A DNA stretch of 64,000 nt from Anthonomus grandis grandis (taxonomy: Eukaryota > Arthropoda > Insecta > Coleoptera > Curculionidae). Location of the stretch: assembly GCF_022605725.1 (NCBI RefSeq), contig NC_065548.1, forward strand, positions 17,021,644 to 17,085,643, read 5' to 3'. The translations under genes were made by a program, and so were the position numbers. Of this stretch, positions 1 through 12,309 are shown piece by piece (position 1 is the stretch's first letter; each line of letters begins with the position of its first letter). The notes under the pieces were generated by a model, which was not told the DNA's origin, did not search any database, and saw only the letters and a program-made list of their open reading frames with translations.

Positions 1-281
1 GAGATAATTTAAACGTATTTATTTTAAGCATGTTGATATATTTGTATTGCATATCTTTAGTGGTTCTAAAAAGCTCCTCATAATTTAAATTATTTGTTTT
101 ACATTATTTATTTTTTGTTGTTGTTAATGTTCGCCTGCCTTATGCATATCTTGAGTTTCCACTAACAATTGAAATTTACATTTCATTACTTTGTATTTGC
201 CTGGTTCTCGGTGTTCTTTTCTTTCCTTTTGCACACTTTTTTTCTGTATTTCTTGCTCCCTTTTGTGCCTCTTACCTTTAG

Positions 282-466
282 CAAAACAAAGGTAAAAACA
301 CAAAGTCACGGTCTCATCAAATCCATATAATTTTTTAAATGCTACACGTGTTTCGCTCCTATCGGAGCATCATCAGGCCTAAAAAATACATTAAGATATT
401 TTTCACAAAAATAACGCTTATATGGATTTGATGAGACCGTGACTTTGTGTTTTTACCTTTGTTTTG
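282..466. repeat. Inverted repeat, ~49-bp arms, Penelope-like relic
   Basis: Positions 282-330 and 418-466 are reverse complements over about 49 bp, separated by an 87-bp spacer. The spacer carries a hammerhead-like motif on the minus strand. Penelope-like elements are known to carry hammerhead motifs in their terminal repeats and to insert with inverted, truncated terminal-repeat copies, so this fits the edge of such an element. No GIY-YIG or reverse-transcriptase reading frame is visible nearby, so the family assignment is inference. Confidence 0.55.
329..392 (-). ncRNA. Hammerhead-ribozyme-like motif (type I, minimal stem III)
   Basis: Read on the minus strand, the core CTGATGA lies at 370-376, followed by a stem II hairpin (GCTCC, loop GATA, GGAGC) at 355-368. 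GAAA is at 351-354 and a GTA cleavage-type triplet at 343-345. A 2-bp stem III with a 4-nt loop sits between GAAA and GTA, as in minimal retroelement hammerheads. The strands flanking the core can pair as stem I with several mismatches. One extra U between the core and stem II is not canonical, so activity is uncertain. Confidence 0.45.
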
Positions 467-589
467 TTTTCGTTTGGTCTCTTAGAGAAAAAATGGATGA
501 TACGTTTCTATTCTTACCTTTAAGATGTATTAGTTTTTTTTCTAACTTACACTTATATATGTCAAATTTATATTTAATTTTATTTTATG

Positions 590-812
590 TGTTAACCTGG
601 TTCTAATATTTTGGATTTGAGCTATACCTCTATATTGCTTGTAAGTATTATAGAAAGCAGGGCTACTTCACACAAGCTTGTATTCAAACGAGTCTTGTGG
701 ATCGGTTATATAATCGCAAGGTGGTCCATATTTGTCATATTTTTTTTTATTATTGTGTTATAGCTATAACTCTGTATCTTGAGGACAAATAAAAAAGTTT
801 TGAATTTGAATT
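590..812 (+). repeat. LINE 3'-end-like tail
   Basis: The stretch ends with an AATAAA-type signal directly followed by TTTTGAATTTGAATTG (782-812). TTTGAA-type tails after a polyadenylation signal are typical of Jockey/CR1-type LINE 3' ends. No coding remains are visible upstream, so this is probably a short 5'-truncated copy. Confidence 0.3.
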
Positions 813-3535
813 GTTAAAGGCTATGATTTTTTAAAATTTGAGAAAAAAATTATTATGTTTGTATATTCAAAAAAGAAAATGAAGCTTGAGGAAGAGAAAC
901 AGTAGGTAAAAATATAATATTTTTTAAAAAATCACCAAGCGTGACATAGTTTTTTCGACTAAATGTTACAATTAGATACTGGAATGGCCTAAAACGTCAC
1001 TTTTAATGAAATATGTCAAGAACCGTAAATTTAAAAAATACCAAAATATACAGAATTTTATATATATATAATAAGGTAACTTAATATCTATTTCCAAAAC
1101 TAAATAGACAACCTATCCAGGCTACCAGAAATAATTTTCGTCAAAATTATTTCCTCACACTATGAATTTTACATTAATAAATAAGTTGTTATATATTTTT
1201 ACATCAATGATAGTTTTAAGCAGCTTTTAAAATAATCATTTTTCCCCAAAGTTAATTTTTTTTTAATTTTTAATTCAAATTAAAAAAAAAAACAAGTAAA
1301 ACAACCAGTTATAGAAATTTCTTCTTCTACCAGTTATGCCCTTAGGTCCATTCGGTCAACCAAATTCTTCAAATCTAAGTGCAATGCTAACAGTCTTAGA
1401 TAAATGAAAAACAGTCTCTGATTATAAAAGAAAAAAAAACGATTACTTAGTATAAAATCATATAAGCAAATTACTATTAAAAACTATTTCATCATACTAT
1501 TTGAACAAATCTGCAGGATATTAATCACGCTCATTACTAGGGACAATAAAGAAACGATTAATTATTATAAGGTATGTTATGTTGTTAGGTAAATGCACCT
1601 GAATGGCTTAACAAGCATAAAAAATTATCTTAAGTACGGTGGTTGCTCATCCTTAAAATTTAATAGATCGATGAGTATAAGTGGTATTTACAACTACAAG
1701 TCATGGATAAACCTCTATTATTATCTAAAATTACTGTTTTATGGTTTCTATATAGAATGCAAAAAGACATTCGCAAACCGGGCTTTTTATTTTTTTTGTT
1801 TATACTGACATAGAATTTGCCATTGTTAATAAGCTATGGTACGAATATCGCCATAATCGAATAGGAACAAGACCTTAGTTTAGTTTTATCCTTTAATCAT
1901 TAAGGCATTTTGTATCTTTTCCCGGAATTTAAGTAAATGTCTTTTTCTGTTTGATCTTTTCTATGACAGCAAAAAGTCTTAAAATAAATTGTATTTAAAC
2001 CTTTTCGAGTTCTTTGCAAATCTGTGAATGATCTTATTAACAAAATATTCTTACTTACACAAACTTACCAGCACTGTAATGTCATATTTAGTTTTTAATT
2101 GTGATCTCTTGCCCTAGCTCCCCTTGGAGACGGCCTTGAAAGGAATGATGAAAAAAAAATCAGAAAAAGACATAGTTATATTTTTATGAATTTCAATAAA
2201 TAGCTGAATTTTTTGTGAGAAAAAATGAAATAAGTGTCTTTTGTAATATTTAATTCTTTAATAAATAGATTTCATCTCTGGATAATAATGATCTCCAAAT
2301 TTAATCTAATTATTTAAGGCGCACTCCACAAACAATCTAAATTTAGTTGTGGTATATTTAAATTACACGACTTAATAATGAGCCAATGTTTACTTTACCT
2401 GATGTAAACATTGCGATATTAATAAGAATAAATTATTTTAAACTGGGCAATCTTAAGATTAATTAGTATAAACATAATCCTAAAGATGAACACAATATAC
2501 CTAACAATTAAAAAAAGCAATATATGATGATGAACAAATTACCTCAAAACCTTATTATACATTATTAAAAAATAGCTTTTAACATAAAATGATTGAATAA
2601 ATTATTTACCAACTAAGTTATTTCAATATTTATTATAATTTGTATTATGATAAATGATGGGCATCTTTGTGCAACGTCCATACTATGTAGACATATTTGA
2701 AATGTCACGCGTAAAGTTTATAGAACATGCCATTCCCATTTATAGGTAAAAGTTAAAGTATCATCCAGAAATACACTCAAGGATGTTCTACGTACGTATT
2801 AATGACGTTATTGGAACCGTCCAAAAACATATGTGTTACATAATATATTTCATATAAGTATCATCTGACGCTTAGTAAGGTGTGACATGAATTTTTGATA
2901 ACGACTTTTCAAGTTAAGAACATTTCTTAGACAAAGGCGTAAAAAAGTTCTCTTATTTCATATATTCTTATTATATTTCAAATTGAGTGGTAATAGAAAA
3001 TCTGATTTTTCGTTTATACAAATAGATTTTCACTATTCTTTGTACTACAAATTAAAACAATAATTAACTGGGACGAACAAAAAAATAACAACAAAAACTT
3101 GTAAAGACTTGTTGCTAGCAAATTTCGTTTTACTTGACCTGCAGGTAGTAAAAATATTTATTATATACCTAATAGATTATCAATATGTAACTCCATGGCC
3201 ATAGATATAACATATTAGGGTCAGAGTAAAATGATATTCAAGGAGACATGGTACAAGGCTAATGATATATAATAGCGAGGTTATGGTGTACATACATAAA
3301 ATAAAAATAGATAGAAACAAATAATAAAATCTATTTAAAACTAAATATTAAAGCTATATGGTAGCGTACTAGCTCTAGTTTCATCTAGCTCCCTACACCA
3401 ATGGGAATAAACCAGGAATGGGCATTCCTGGTTTAACCTAAATAAACTCATTCATTCCAATATATTTTCCTTAATTTATCTCTGCAATGCAAAATAGGTA
3501 TACTAGGTATTGAAATACACCCGCATGACAGAATA
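813..3535. other. AT-rich DNA with no recognisable gene
   Basis: Very AT-rich sequence with homopolymer runs. I see no coding similarity, RNA gene or element boundary. The short open frame at 1593-1808 has no recognisable composition and is treated as chance. Confidence 0.5.
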
Positions 3536-3539
3536 ACCT

Positions 3540-5182
3540 CTACCCAATTTTAAGCCACACTCAAAAACAAATGTCCATCGAAAATCCAATTTGTCTTCTC
3601 GTGGTCATCATCTAGATATTCTTTTAGCCAATTGTCGTTTAATGTTCTCGCCATATGACCTATTAATCTACATTTTGTTCTAGTTATGTGGTCAACTATA
3701 TTCTGTCTATTTTAGTGATTCCAAGCATGACTCTCTGCATATCTCTTTAGCCTACTCTCAGCTTCTCTGCTGACTTTTTGTTCTTGTTAAAGTTTCGGCT
3801 TCACACATTGTTTATACACTTTGCTCGTCAGACATATGAGTATTTCAATTTCCCAAAAGACCGCCTGACCCAAATCTATTCTAAGCTGTAACTCGTGCGT
3901 TTGATTATTCTATCAAATTTGTATTCCATGCCCGAGGTATTTTTACATGTGTGCCTCCTTTATCTCAGTCACCTATTCTGGTTCTCTGTGCAGGCACTAG
4001 ATTAGTTATTATTTGGATTTTACTTGCATTTATTCGAATATCGATACTTTTGATGAGGCTACATACTATTGCTTCGAGCATCTGTACTACTACTTTGTTA
4101 TCTGTGACGAGAAGGATATCATCTGCGAATCTAAGGTATGTTAGACTTTCACCATCGATATTGATGCCTCTCTATTCTCTCAAAGCAATGATTTCATTGC
4201 GTATTCGCAATGCTGTGAAATGCTTAGGCGAAATGGTTTCCCCTTGCCGAACCCCTCTGCCCACTTTAATTTCGCCTGTTGATTCAAGTATTGCAGTTGT
4301 GGCATTATTATATATTCCATAGGCCTTGCATATCTAAATTCCTCCAGTGCTGCTATTGATGTTAGTTCGATCATGTCGAATGCTTTATAGAAATCGCTAA
4401 ATTCCAATGCTAAAGGTTTATTGTACTCCACCGACTTTTCTATTAGGGCCTTAATTGCTTGTTATGGCATTGTTTCATTGCAATGGGATTATTTCGTTTT
4501 CTAAGCATATATTAAATAAATCCTTGATCCGTTTAGTATCTTTTCTCCTTCAAGTTTTACAGCCTTGATTTCTGGAAAGTCCTCTGATCCTTGGTTTTTA
4601 TTTGTTATTGCTACACCTTGGCTGATTTTTAGTTTAAAAATCTCTCTTTTTTTCATTCAATAGTTTCTTGCGCAACACCTTTATATTTTTGTTTTTTTTT
4701 GTAGTTCTTTAGTTCTTTTGTTCAGCTGTCAGGTTTTCAGATGTACTGTTTTGTTTTAAAATTTTTTCTCATAAAAAAACATTTTGCGTATTTTGGGTGA
4801 GCTTCTGTTGTTTGTCTTTATTCTGTTTGCAGTGGTGTTTGTCCGCTTCTTTAATGCCTTTAATTATATTGCTATTTATGGTTTCAATATCAGGTTGGTT
4901 ATTTAGAGTCATTTCTTCTAAAGGAGCTATAACGGAATTTTCGTATTTGGAGTCGATAAAAATTATTTCATTACTGCTACTTAAAAATATTGTAAGAATG
5001 GTACAACTCATCTTATTTTGAACTTTAATCGTTTCGCCGAAGAATGAAAATTGGCTCAATTCTTTGCAAGCCTATACCGCCATATTTCTATATTATGGTC
5101 TGGATTATCTGGAAATTGTAGTCTTTTCCTAGTACTTTGCCCAATTATGTACCAAAAACATAATTTCCTTGTCATTCTTAAT
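3540..5182 (-). pseudogene. RTE-like non-LTR retrotransposon relic (ORF2)
   Basis: Minus-strand reading in shifting frames recovers consecutive parts of a LINE ORF2. First comes a linker segment at 4769-5059 rich in Lys/Gln. A reverse-transcriptase palm segment follows near 4350-4431 (LALEFSDFYKAFD, matching the usual FxDxxKAFD). A GRGVRQG-type segment lies near 4240, the FADDILLV catalytic box near 4120, and a C-terminal RLIGHMARTLNDNW segment near 3650. The order is correct for an APE-RT LINE of the RTE type. Many stops and frameshifts make it dead. Its upstream part is cut off at the piggyBac insertion at 5183. Confidence 0.8.
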
Positions 5183-7506
5183 TTAATCCTTTGAGGACCA
5201 GTGGTTAGCTGAACTAACCACAATTTATTAAATTTGTACGTAAACGTCTAGCGGTCATTTGATCTAACCACAATGCATAGTGTGTTGCCTAAGTAGTATA
5301 TTATATGGAAATATTACATGCATGCTCTAGATGGCAATAAATTCGGTTTTTATTTCGATATTTGGTTAGTGTGAAAGGATTGTTTTGTTTTGGTGTAAAC
5401 AAGTGCATTTGCTTCACGTTTTGAAGTGGTTTTGGTAAAAAATGGCAGGTAAAAACATATTTTCTTTATAATTATTTGTTAGAAATTAATTGTTTCGATA
5501 GTTATCATCAATTTGTTAAGCCCATTACTTTTATTTTTGTAAAACAAATGTGTGGTATCCCGGTCTAACCACCAGGCATCAGTAACTCTGAGAGGTATCA
5601 GAAAAGTTTAAGAATATTGGTTTACAGGAAATTTACGAATGGTTTGAAATTGAATATAATAGTCTCAGGCGGTTGGTTCTTGGTGATTTCGAAATCTAAT
5701 AGGAGTTGAAATATTTTGAATAATATACATTTGCTATGGATATTTTTTATTACTAGTGATTTATTTCACAGAGGGTTTATTTCTTTTTTTTTCAGGTCCG
5801 TCCAAAATTACTTGGAGGTGAGAAGAATTAGAAAATCTACCTCCTGGCGATTTTGAAAATTTAATCAGTAGCATACCATCTGATAACGAATCAGAGGTGT
5901 CTTCCGTTACCGAAGATAATATTTGTGCCGGTGAGGACATTTTGGATATTATGGCAATGGACGTTGATATATTAGAAGATGTCGAGGAACAGCAAGATAT
6001 ACCTGCAGCTGTAGTTATACCGAACTATGAATGGGAATCTGAAGATGAGGTTCCTTTAGCGCAATTACAGTTACAGCTTAGAAATACTACAATACAGTGG
6101 ACAAAGCAGACAACATGTTGTACACCCGTTATACCACAAGATCTAGAAAGTCCTACTGATATTTTTTTTGCATTTGTTTACGTTGGATCTGATCGAAAAA
6201 ATTGTATTCGAAACTAACCTTTATACCGTTCAAAAACAAGGTGGCAATTGTAGTTCATTTTTGCCAACAACTTCAGCTGAAATAAAAGTGTTCATTGGTC
6301 TGAACCTTCTGATGGGATTAAAACCTATACCCAGCTATCGTGATTATTAGTCGTCCAGAATTGAACTTAGAGATGATTATATAAGTCCTGCTATGTCCAG
6401 GGATCGCTTTGGCTAGTTGTTGAGCAACTTACATTTGAATAACAACGCAACTGAACCGAAAAAGCAAGATGACAATTATGACAAGCTTTACAAAATTCGC
6501 CCACTCCTTGATGCCTTATCAAATTCTTATCAAAATTCATTTATACCAAGCCATAGACGAATCTATGATACGTTTTAAAGGAAGAAGCAGCATTCGACAA
6601 TACATGCCGATGAAACCGATCAAGAGGGGATACAAGGTGTGGGTAAGAAGTGACGAAACAGGATTTATGTCGCAATTTCAAATTTATACGGGTAAAGTTT
6701 CAAATCTTACTGAAAAATCCTTAGGTGCCAGGGTTATAAAGGACTTATCTAGAGAATTAGTTGGTAACAAGCATAAATTATACTATGATAATTTTTGTAA
6801 CTCGGTTAAACTGCAAAACAGTTTACTGTTGGAAGGCATTTATGCATGTGGAACCGCCAGAAAAAATAGAAAAAATATGCCAAACGACTTGCGTGACGAT
6901 AAGCATTTGAAAAGAGGAGAATCGGACTATCGGGTATCTACAGGAGGAATTGTAGCCTTGAAGTGGATGGATAGAAAAAGCGTTCTTTTTATTTCAAATT
7001 TTCACGATCCTGCCAACCTGGAAACTGCTTCTAGAAGAAAAAAAGACGGCTCTAAAGAAGATGTAGAATGCCCATCACTTGTTAACGATTATAACCGGCA
7101 CATGGGATACGTCGACAAGTTTGACATGTTAAAGTCACTGTATGAAATAGATAGGAAGTCACGAAAATGGTGGCACCGAATTTTTTGGATGCTCATATGC
7201 CCATTCACACTACTTCTCTTAGATGTGCCCAATGCAGTAGCCGCAAGGAACCACATCGAACCGTATGGAAGTGCTCAACATGTAACGTCGGATTATGCCT
7301 AAAAGATGTAAGAAACTGTTTTTACGATTTCCACAAACCATAGTGAGTGACTAGTGGTTAGTCCAGATAACCGCCGTTTATTTTTTTTTCAAAAATAGAC
7401 ACTTATTTTTTTTACTATTTTATGTTCAAATACCCATTTAAATAAAGATTTTTTGGTAGTAACTGTTTTCATCGTAATTTAATTAATTCCATCCTCAAAG
7501 GGTTAA
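5183..7506 (+). mobile_element. piggyBac element between TTAA sites
   Basis: TTAA occurs at 5183-5186 and 7503-7506. Just inside them the ends are inverted copies of CCCTTTGAGGA, with one mismatch (TCC at the left end). Both ends also carry a subterminal AGTGGTTAG motif. TTAA duplication and CCY-type termini are diagnostic of piggyBac. The body is 2316 bp, a usual length for an autonomous copy, and it encloses a recognisable but inactivated transposase gene. It sits against, or in, the upstream part of the RTE-like LINE relic. Confidence 0.88.
5442..7343 (+). pseudogene. piggyBac transposase, inactivated
   Basis: The start codon at 5442 is followed after seven coding bases by a GT donor (5449). 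A pyrimidine-rich acceptor ends at 5795, so the gene has a 347-bp intron after MA-G. Exon 2 reads PSKITWR, a TGA stop (5819-5821, a CGA-to-TGA type change), then an acidic N-terminal domain. Frameshifts occur near 6170, 6550 and 7225, and further stops near 6349 and 6415. The DDE_Tnp_1_7 core keeps its three aspartates in context: QAIDESMIRFKGR (near 6550), YYDNF (near 6785) and GYVDKFD (near 7110). The true C terminus is in another frame, a cysteine-rich finger (CSTCNVGLC) ending at the TAG at 7341-7343. Confidence 0.87.
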
Positions 7507-9055
7507 GTATCATAGAAGAATAACATAGAATAATAAACCTTGAATTCAATCAACCTTTTTAAAACTATTTGAATTTTTTTTTCTTTTATGATTAGTAGCA
7601 CATAGATCTTTTAAAGAATATTTTTAGTGTTTAGATACAGAAAAGTTACCGGACAACTTTATTCAATTTTTAAACAAATTTCTTTAAACTATTCTATAAA
7701 CTCTTAACACACCTAAGAGCTTACGAGGGCATACAATTCTATTATTAATGAAAACAAATAAATTTTTTAATTTTGTTAAAATTGAGTATGAAAGGACTGG
7801 TATTTTTTTGAATAAAGCAAGAGCAAAATTTTTAAATAAAAATTGAGCTCTTTAGGTGAATTGCTTTTTATTGTTTAAATTAATTTTTTTACATGAAACT
7901 ATGGACAGATGTTTATGCTTAAGATTACTGAAGATAACTAAAAAGTACTCGTGTATTTTTAATTTAAATATACATAGAATGTTTAAAATTTAATTATTAT
8001 TTTAGTAGCACTAAGAAGATTCTACGAATAATTTTATTTTTCCTGGGTCTTCTAACTTACATTACCTGGGCTTTCCCTGTAATGGAATATAAGTAATTCC
8101 TTTTTATCATTAATTGTCCGTAAGCTTTTATACAAAATAAGCATTTTATAACATTATTACAATGATAATATTTTGATTCATTGGTTTCTAATTGTGGATT
8201 AAATTATTCCTGTGTAAGAAAGAGCTAGAAGTTAAGCTTTAAGAAGTAAAAGTTTCTCGATCGCACTTGAAACAAAATTAAAAAATCGTATTTCAAAAGA
8301 ATATATTATTTAGTCTTAGTAAGAACACAAATTAAAAAATCTATGTAAAAACAAGTTTTGTAATGTTTCTTAATTTTTATCATACAACTTCCTATACATT
8401 ATCATGATATATTTTAATTTATATATATGCACTTCAAAGGTTGCACACCTAAGCGATATGTAGTGAATACAAATGTTCTATTAAAAAATGCAAAATTTCC
8501 TATATTTTTTTATAAGTTTAAAAATAACATATTAATTAAATGAGCAGGTTGGTTTCCGGTGCAGCTTACTATTGTTAGAAAAAATAAACGAAGGTTCTAC
8601 ATGGAAGCAAACCAATATTTTACCTTGAAAATGCATTAATTATTTTTATACTACTATGGACCGATAATTTCAATTTCAGCGCTTTTAAAGTATTCGAACG
8701 GGTCGAGGCCAATGCCAATGCCAAATTGATATTTGATAGCTGCATATCAAGTACGTACTCGGTCATTACAAGTTCTTGTTAATTGAAAATCCAACAAAAA
8801 ATATTTGCTTATGCTCATTAAGAGATTAAAAAAAAGTCATTTTAGGTCATAGTGTAATAAGTATGGCCATGAACTATATGATACAAAATATAATTTATTT
8901 ATTGGCTTATAAAGATATACATTTTATAAGTAATATGTTCTTAGGTACAATAAGAATCTTATACTTCACTAACCTTAATATTATTATTTGCGCAAGAGTT
9001 TTAAATGTAACTTTAGCAACAGATTGAACCAAGTTAACACCTATTAACATTTCGA
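7507..9055. other. AT-rich DNA with no recognisable gene
   Basis: I see no coding similarity, inverted-repeat termini or RNA gene in this stretch. It is uniformly AT-rich with short homopolymers. Confidence 0.5.
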
Positions 9056-9744
9056 ATGTCGAGCCATTGGATTAACAGGACAATAATGCAAATACAATGT
9101 ACGATAATAGAGTACATGAAATGTAAGGAAAATTACTGTCAGGGCATTCAGTACCCCAACACATATAATTTCCTAGTACCGAAGGTCTTCCGGGATAGCA
9201 CCTGTTGTCGAAATAATAATTGGGACCGTTTGGACTCTTTGCATCTTCCACACCCTCTTTAACTGTATTTCCAAATCTCTCTGTATTTTTTCCTGATGTC
9301 AGTATGTAGCGCGACTCGATACTGTCGACACAATTCTGGCTCGCAGAGGCATTGCATGGTCTACCTGATCTATTTAATGCACGATGCAACAAAGAGGTCC
9401 GTGCCTGTTTCTGAACGTATTATCGCAGACTGGCTATTTGGCCATCCAGTTGATATCCATGAGTCCTTTTCCTCCAAGATATCGAGATACTATTGTTCGC
9501 TCCACTACACAGGGAGGGTGATGTTTGTATGCTCTTGTTAGAAGGGTCCTAATATTGTAAGTTCTCGATAGTGGACACTCCAATTAAACCAAGTGCTGAG
9601 CAAGCGTATGTGTTTAATACTTTAAACATATTTTTGCTGTTAAAATTGGTCCGTAATACCTGTCTCACCTTTTTCACGAACCTTGTGGTTAGTTCGTTCT
9701 TTATTGCTTGATAGTCCACTTTTCGCGTCAACTTTACACCTATA

Positions 9745-11689
9745 CAGGGTGGTCCATTGAACTTGAGACATCGCAATATCTCGAAAACTAAACATGTATC
9801 CAGAAAATGTTTCATGTGAAGTTTAAATAGTTTTCAAGGAGCCATAAAATGACGTCATTGGTTTGACCTTGAGTGGACGTCTTCAAAATCAAATGAAGGT
9901 CAACTTCATTTTTTTGCATAGAAACCTCTATTTTTTTTAATAGTATCTGATTAAGCGTTAAAAAATAAGTAACTTTTATCTGACACTTTTTTACATGCGA
10001 CCTCTCCTTTTCAAGATATTAATTCTTGATTCTTTTACGAATTTTTTCCTTGACAATGACATTTGAAACAGGAATAGCTTTGGTTCAGCAATTCTTCAAT
10101 ATTGTTGTGACAAGGCATTGTTGATTAATGATCAATGCAAGTTGTTATGATGCGAAAATTTTCTATAGTGAACAGATCTCACGTGTTTATCCCAGGTATT
10201 TCAGGCGATTGTAAACAAATACTGATGAATAAAGTAAATGAGAGATTATTTTGGTTTACAGTATTCGTTCAGTTATCAAGTATTTGACTATTTTGTTAAG
10301 TGACTATGGAATGCCTAACAATAAATGAAAAAGTTGAAATGGTCTTTATCTATGGTGAATCTGAACGGAATATTAATAGAGCCATTGAACTGTATACCAT
10401 GCAACATCCTCAATGGCGAGTGAAGTGTGAGAACGATAAATCAATCACGAAAGAGAAGCATTTCCAGTGAAAATAATGAAATTACCGTCTTAGCTGCAGT
10501 TGCCCATAATTCTGGTGTCAGCTCACGATCAATTTCTTCTGCTTCTGGAATCTCCAAAACAAGTATCCTGAGAATTTTGAAACGCCACAAGTTTCATCCG
10601 TATCACTTGTCGTTACATCAAGAGCTTCACGGGAATGATTTCCAAAATCGAGTGTTGTTTTGTGAATGGACCCAAAATCAGTTGCATGAAAATAACAATT
10701 TCTTTATGCGCGTCTTATTCACCGATGAAACTTCATTTACAAACTATGGTGTAGTTAATCGTCATAACATGCATTATTGGGCAGTTGAAAATCCCAGGTG
10801 GTTTCGAGGGATAGAACATCAGCGGCCATGGGAATGTCTGGTGTGGCATCAGCAATGATAAAGTCACAGGACCTTATTTTATTAATGGTGTCCTTACAGG
10901 CCAAAAATACCGTAATTTTTTGCTGGAGATTGAACCAGTATTTTTAGAAGATGTGTGTTTTGAAGTGAGACTAAATATGTGGTACCAGCATAATGGTTGT
11001 TCTGCACATTATTCACGCGTTGCGCGCCAAGTGTTGGATCGTGACTTCAATGGACGTGGGATAGGTCGCGGTGGTGCAGTCCACTGGCTACTACGGTCAC
11101 CTGATTTGACGCCCTTAGATTTTTTCTATGGGGTTATTTGAAGGAGATCTGATATCGCGATCCACCAACGACTCCCGAAAAAATGAAGCTGCGAATCACG
11201 GAGGTTTGCGGGCAGATAACTCCACAGGTGCTGCACTCTGTTTTGCGATTGTTTAGAAAACGAGTCGAAATATGTATAGCAGTGGGAGGTCAAACACTTT
11301 GAACATTTATTGCAATAACTTTCTGACTTTTTTTGTTTCAATTTCTTTTATTTGAACTTTGTACGTTTTATTTTCAAGTTTTCGATTCTGTTGATAATAA
11401 AATTCTATCACAAGATACTTTCACCCCTTTTGATAGATCATCAGATACTACCTACAAGGGCAAATATCATTGTCAAGGAAAAAATTCGTAAAAGAATCAA
11501 GAATTAATATCTTGAAAAGGAGAGGTCCCATGTAAAAAAGTGTGAGATGAAATTTACTTATTTTTTAACGCTAAATCAGATACTATTAAATAAATAGAGC
11601 TTTCCATTTAAACTTCACATGAAATATTTTCTGGATATATGTTTAGTTTTCGAGATATTGCGATGTCTTAAGTTAAATGGACCACCCTG
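9745..11689 (+). mobile_element. rosa-type mariner with long inverted repeats
   Basis: The element is flanked by TA at 9743-9744 and 11690-11691, and both ends start CAGGGTGGTCCATT. The inverted repeats are unusually long: 9745-10058 at the left and 11468-11689 at the right. The right arm lacks about 85-90 bp found in the left arm (roughly 9836-9925). Total length is 1945 bp. It carries one decayed transposase gene on the plus strand. Insertion was into the minus-strand R2/R4-like LINE, whose reading frame resumes exactly across the TA. Confidence 0.88.
10306..11318 (+). pseudogene. mariner (DD41D, rosa-like) transposase, inactivated
   Basis: The gene opens at ATG 10306 (MECLTINEKVEM). After a frameshift near 10430 it continues with VLAAVAHNSGVSSRSIS and a helix-turn-helix ending SILRILKRHKFHPYH. 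The first catalytic Asp is in VLFTDETSF (near 10720). The second site reads HNGCSAH (near 10990), so the expected Asp is Asn. The third Asp is in SPDLTPLDFF (near 11110). The spacing between sites two and three is 41 residues, as in rosa-type mariners. Further frameshifts lie near 10840 and 11130, and the original end (FEHLLQ) is at 11318. The Asp-to-Asn change alone would abolish catalysis. Confidence 0.88.
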
Positions 11690-11820
11690 TATATTTGTAA
11701 GTTCGTCACTACCCAATGCCTCGATGTCCATATCGTACCCCTTCAATCGTATTTGTCCTCTGATTGTATTGTATATTATAGTTGAATTTAGCCGGTTAGA
11801 GGATTCATTGCAAGGCAAAA

Positions 11821-12305
11821 CTTAGTAAGTCGCCTTGAAAGATGCCTTTTTTTATTGGGACACGTTCAGTCTCTATTTTGCTACCATAAGGTACTTGCAG
11901 CTCCATAAAAATTTTAATTATTTACGGCAGAGTCGAGTCTTAAATAATTATTATTATTGTTAATACTTCAAACCATGTTGATAAGAACTTTGTGAACAAA
12001 ACTTACAACAAAGTATGGCCTTCTACTTATAAGAGTAGATACGCCAAATATGAGACATTCACAAAGATCAATGAAAAGTTCATAAAATAAATGTATCTTG
12101 TTTCTCGTTACAATATAATTACAATTGTTTTTTGTCCTAAACAATATTGTAGTGAGACCTGATAAATTTACTTACCTGACTTATCATTATTTAAGCACCA
12201 AGAAAAAACTGAATCAACAATATTCTGTAAGTCACATCCCACTAGCCACATCCTGCATGCTTTTAATAGTGGCATACAATTTCATCAGAAAAGAGTATGT
12301 AGTTA
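11821..12305. other. No recognisable gene
   Basis: AT-rich sequence between two LINE relics. Nothing with coding similarity or repeat boundaries was seen. Confidence 0.4.
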
Positions 12306-12309
12306 AAAT

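Larger units (their letters stand above)
9060..11820 (-). mobile_element. R2/R4-like LINE relic, split by a mariner
   Basis: Two blocks (11692-11820 and 9060-9742, minus strand) form one LINE ORF end interrupted by the mariner at 9745-11689. The first block ends in ALGSDELTNI. Across the insertion, with the TA duplication removed, the frame continues with GVKLTRKVDYQAIKNEL and then RQVLRTNFNSKNMFKVLNTYA, the thumb segment of R2/R4-type reverse transcriptases. Further on, near 9190-9300, comes KIQRDLEIQLKRVWKM followed by VPIIISTTGAIPEDL, the C-terminal endonuclease region of that type. Frameshifts and stops occur throughout. The 43.6-46.8 kb copy shows the same motifs in the same order. Confidence 0.75.

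Noticed and set aside
3951..4322. 123-residue forward open frame
   Set aside because: It is antisense to the RTE-like LINE relic, whose FADD box and neighbouring motifs read on the minus strand.
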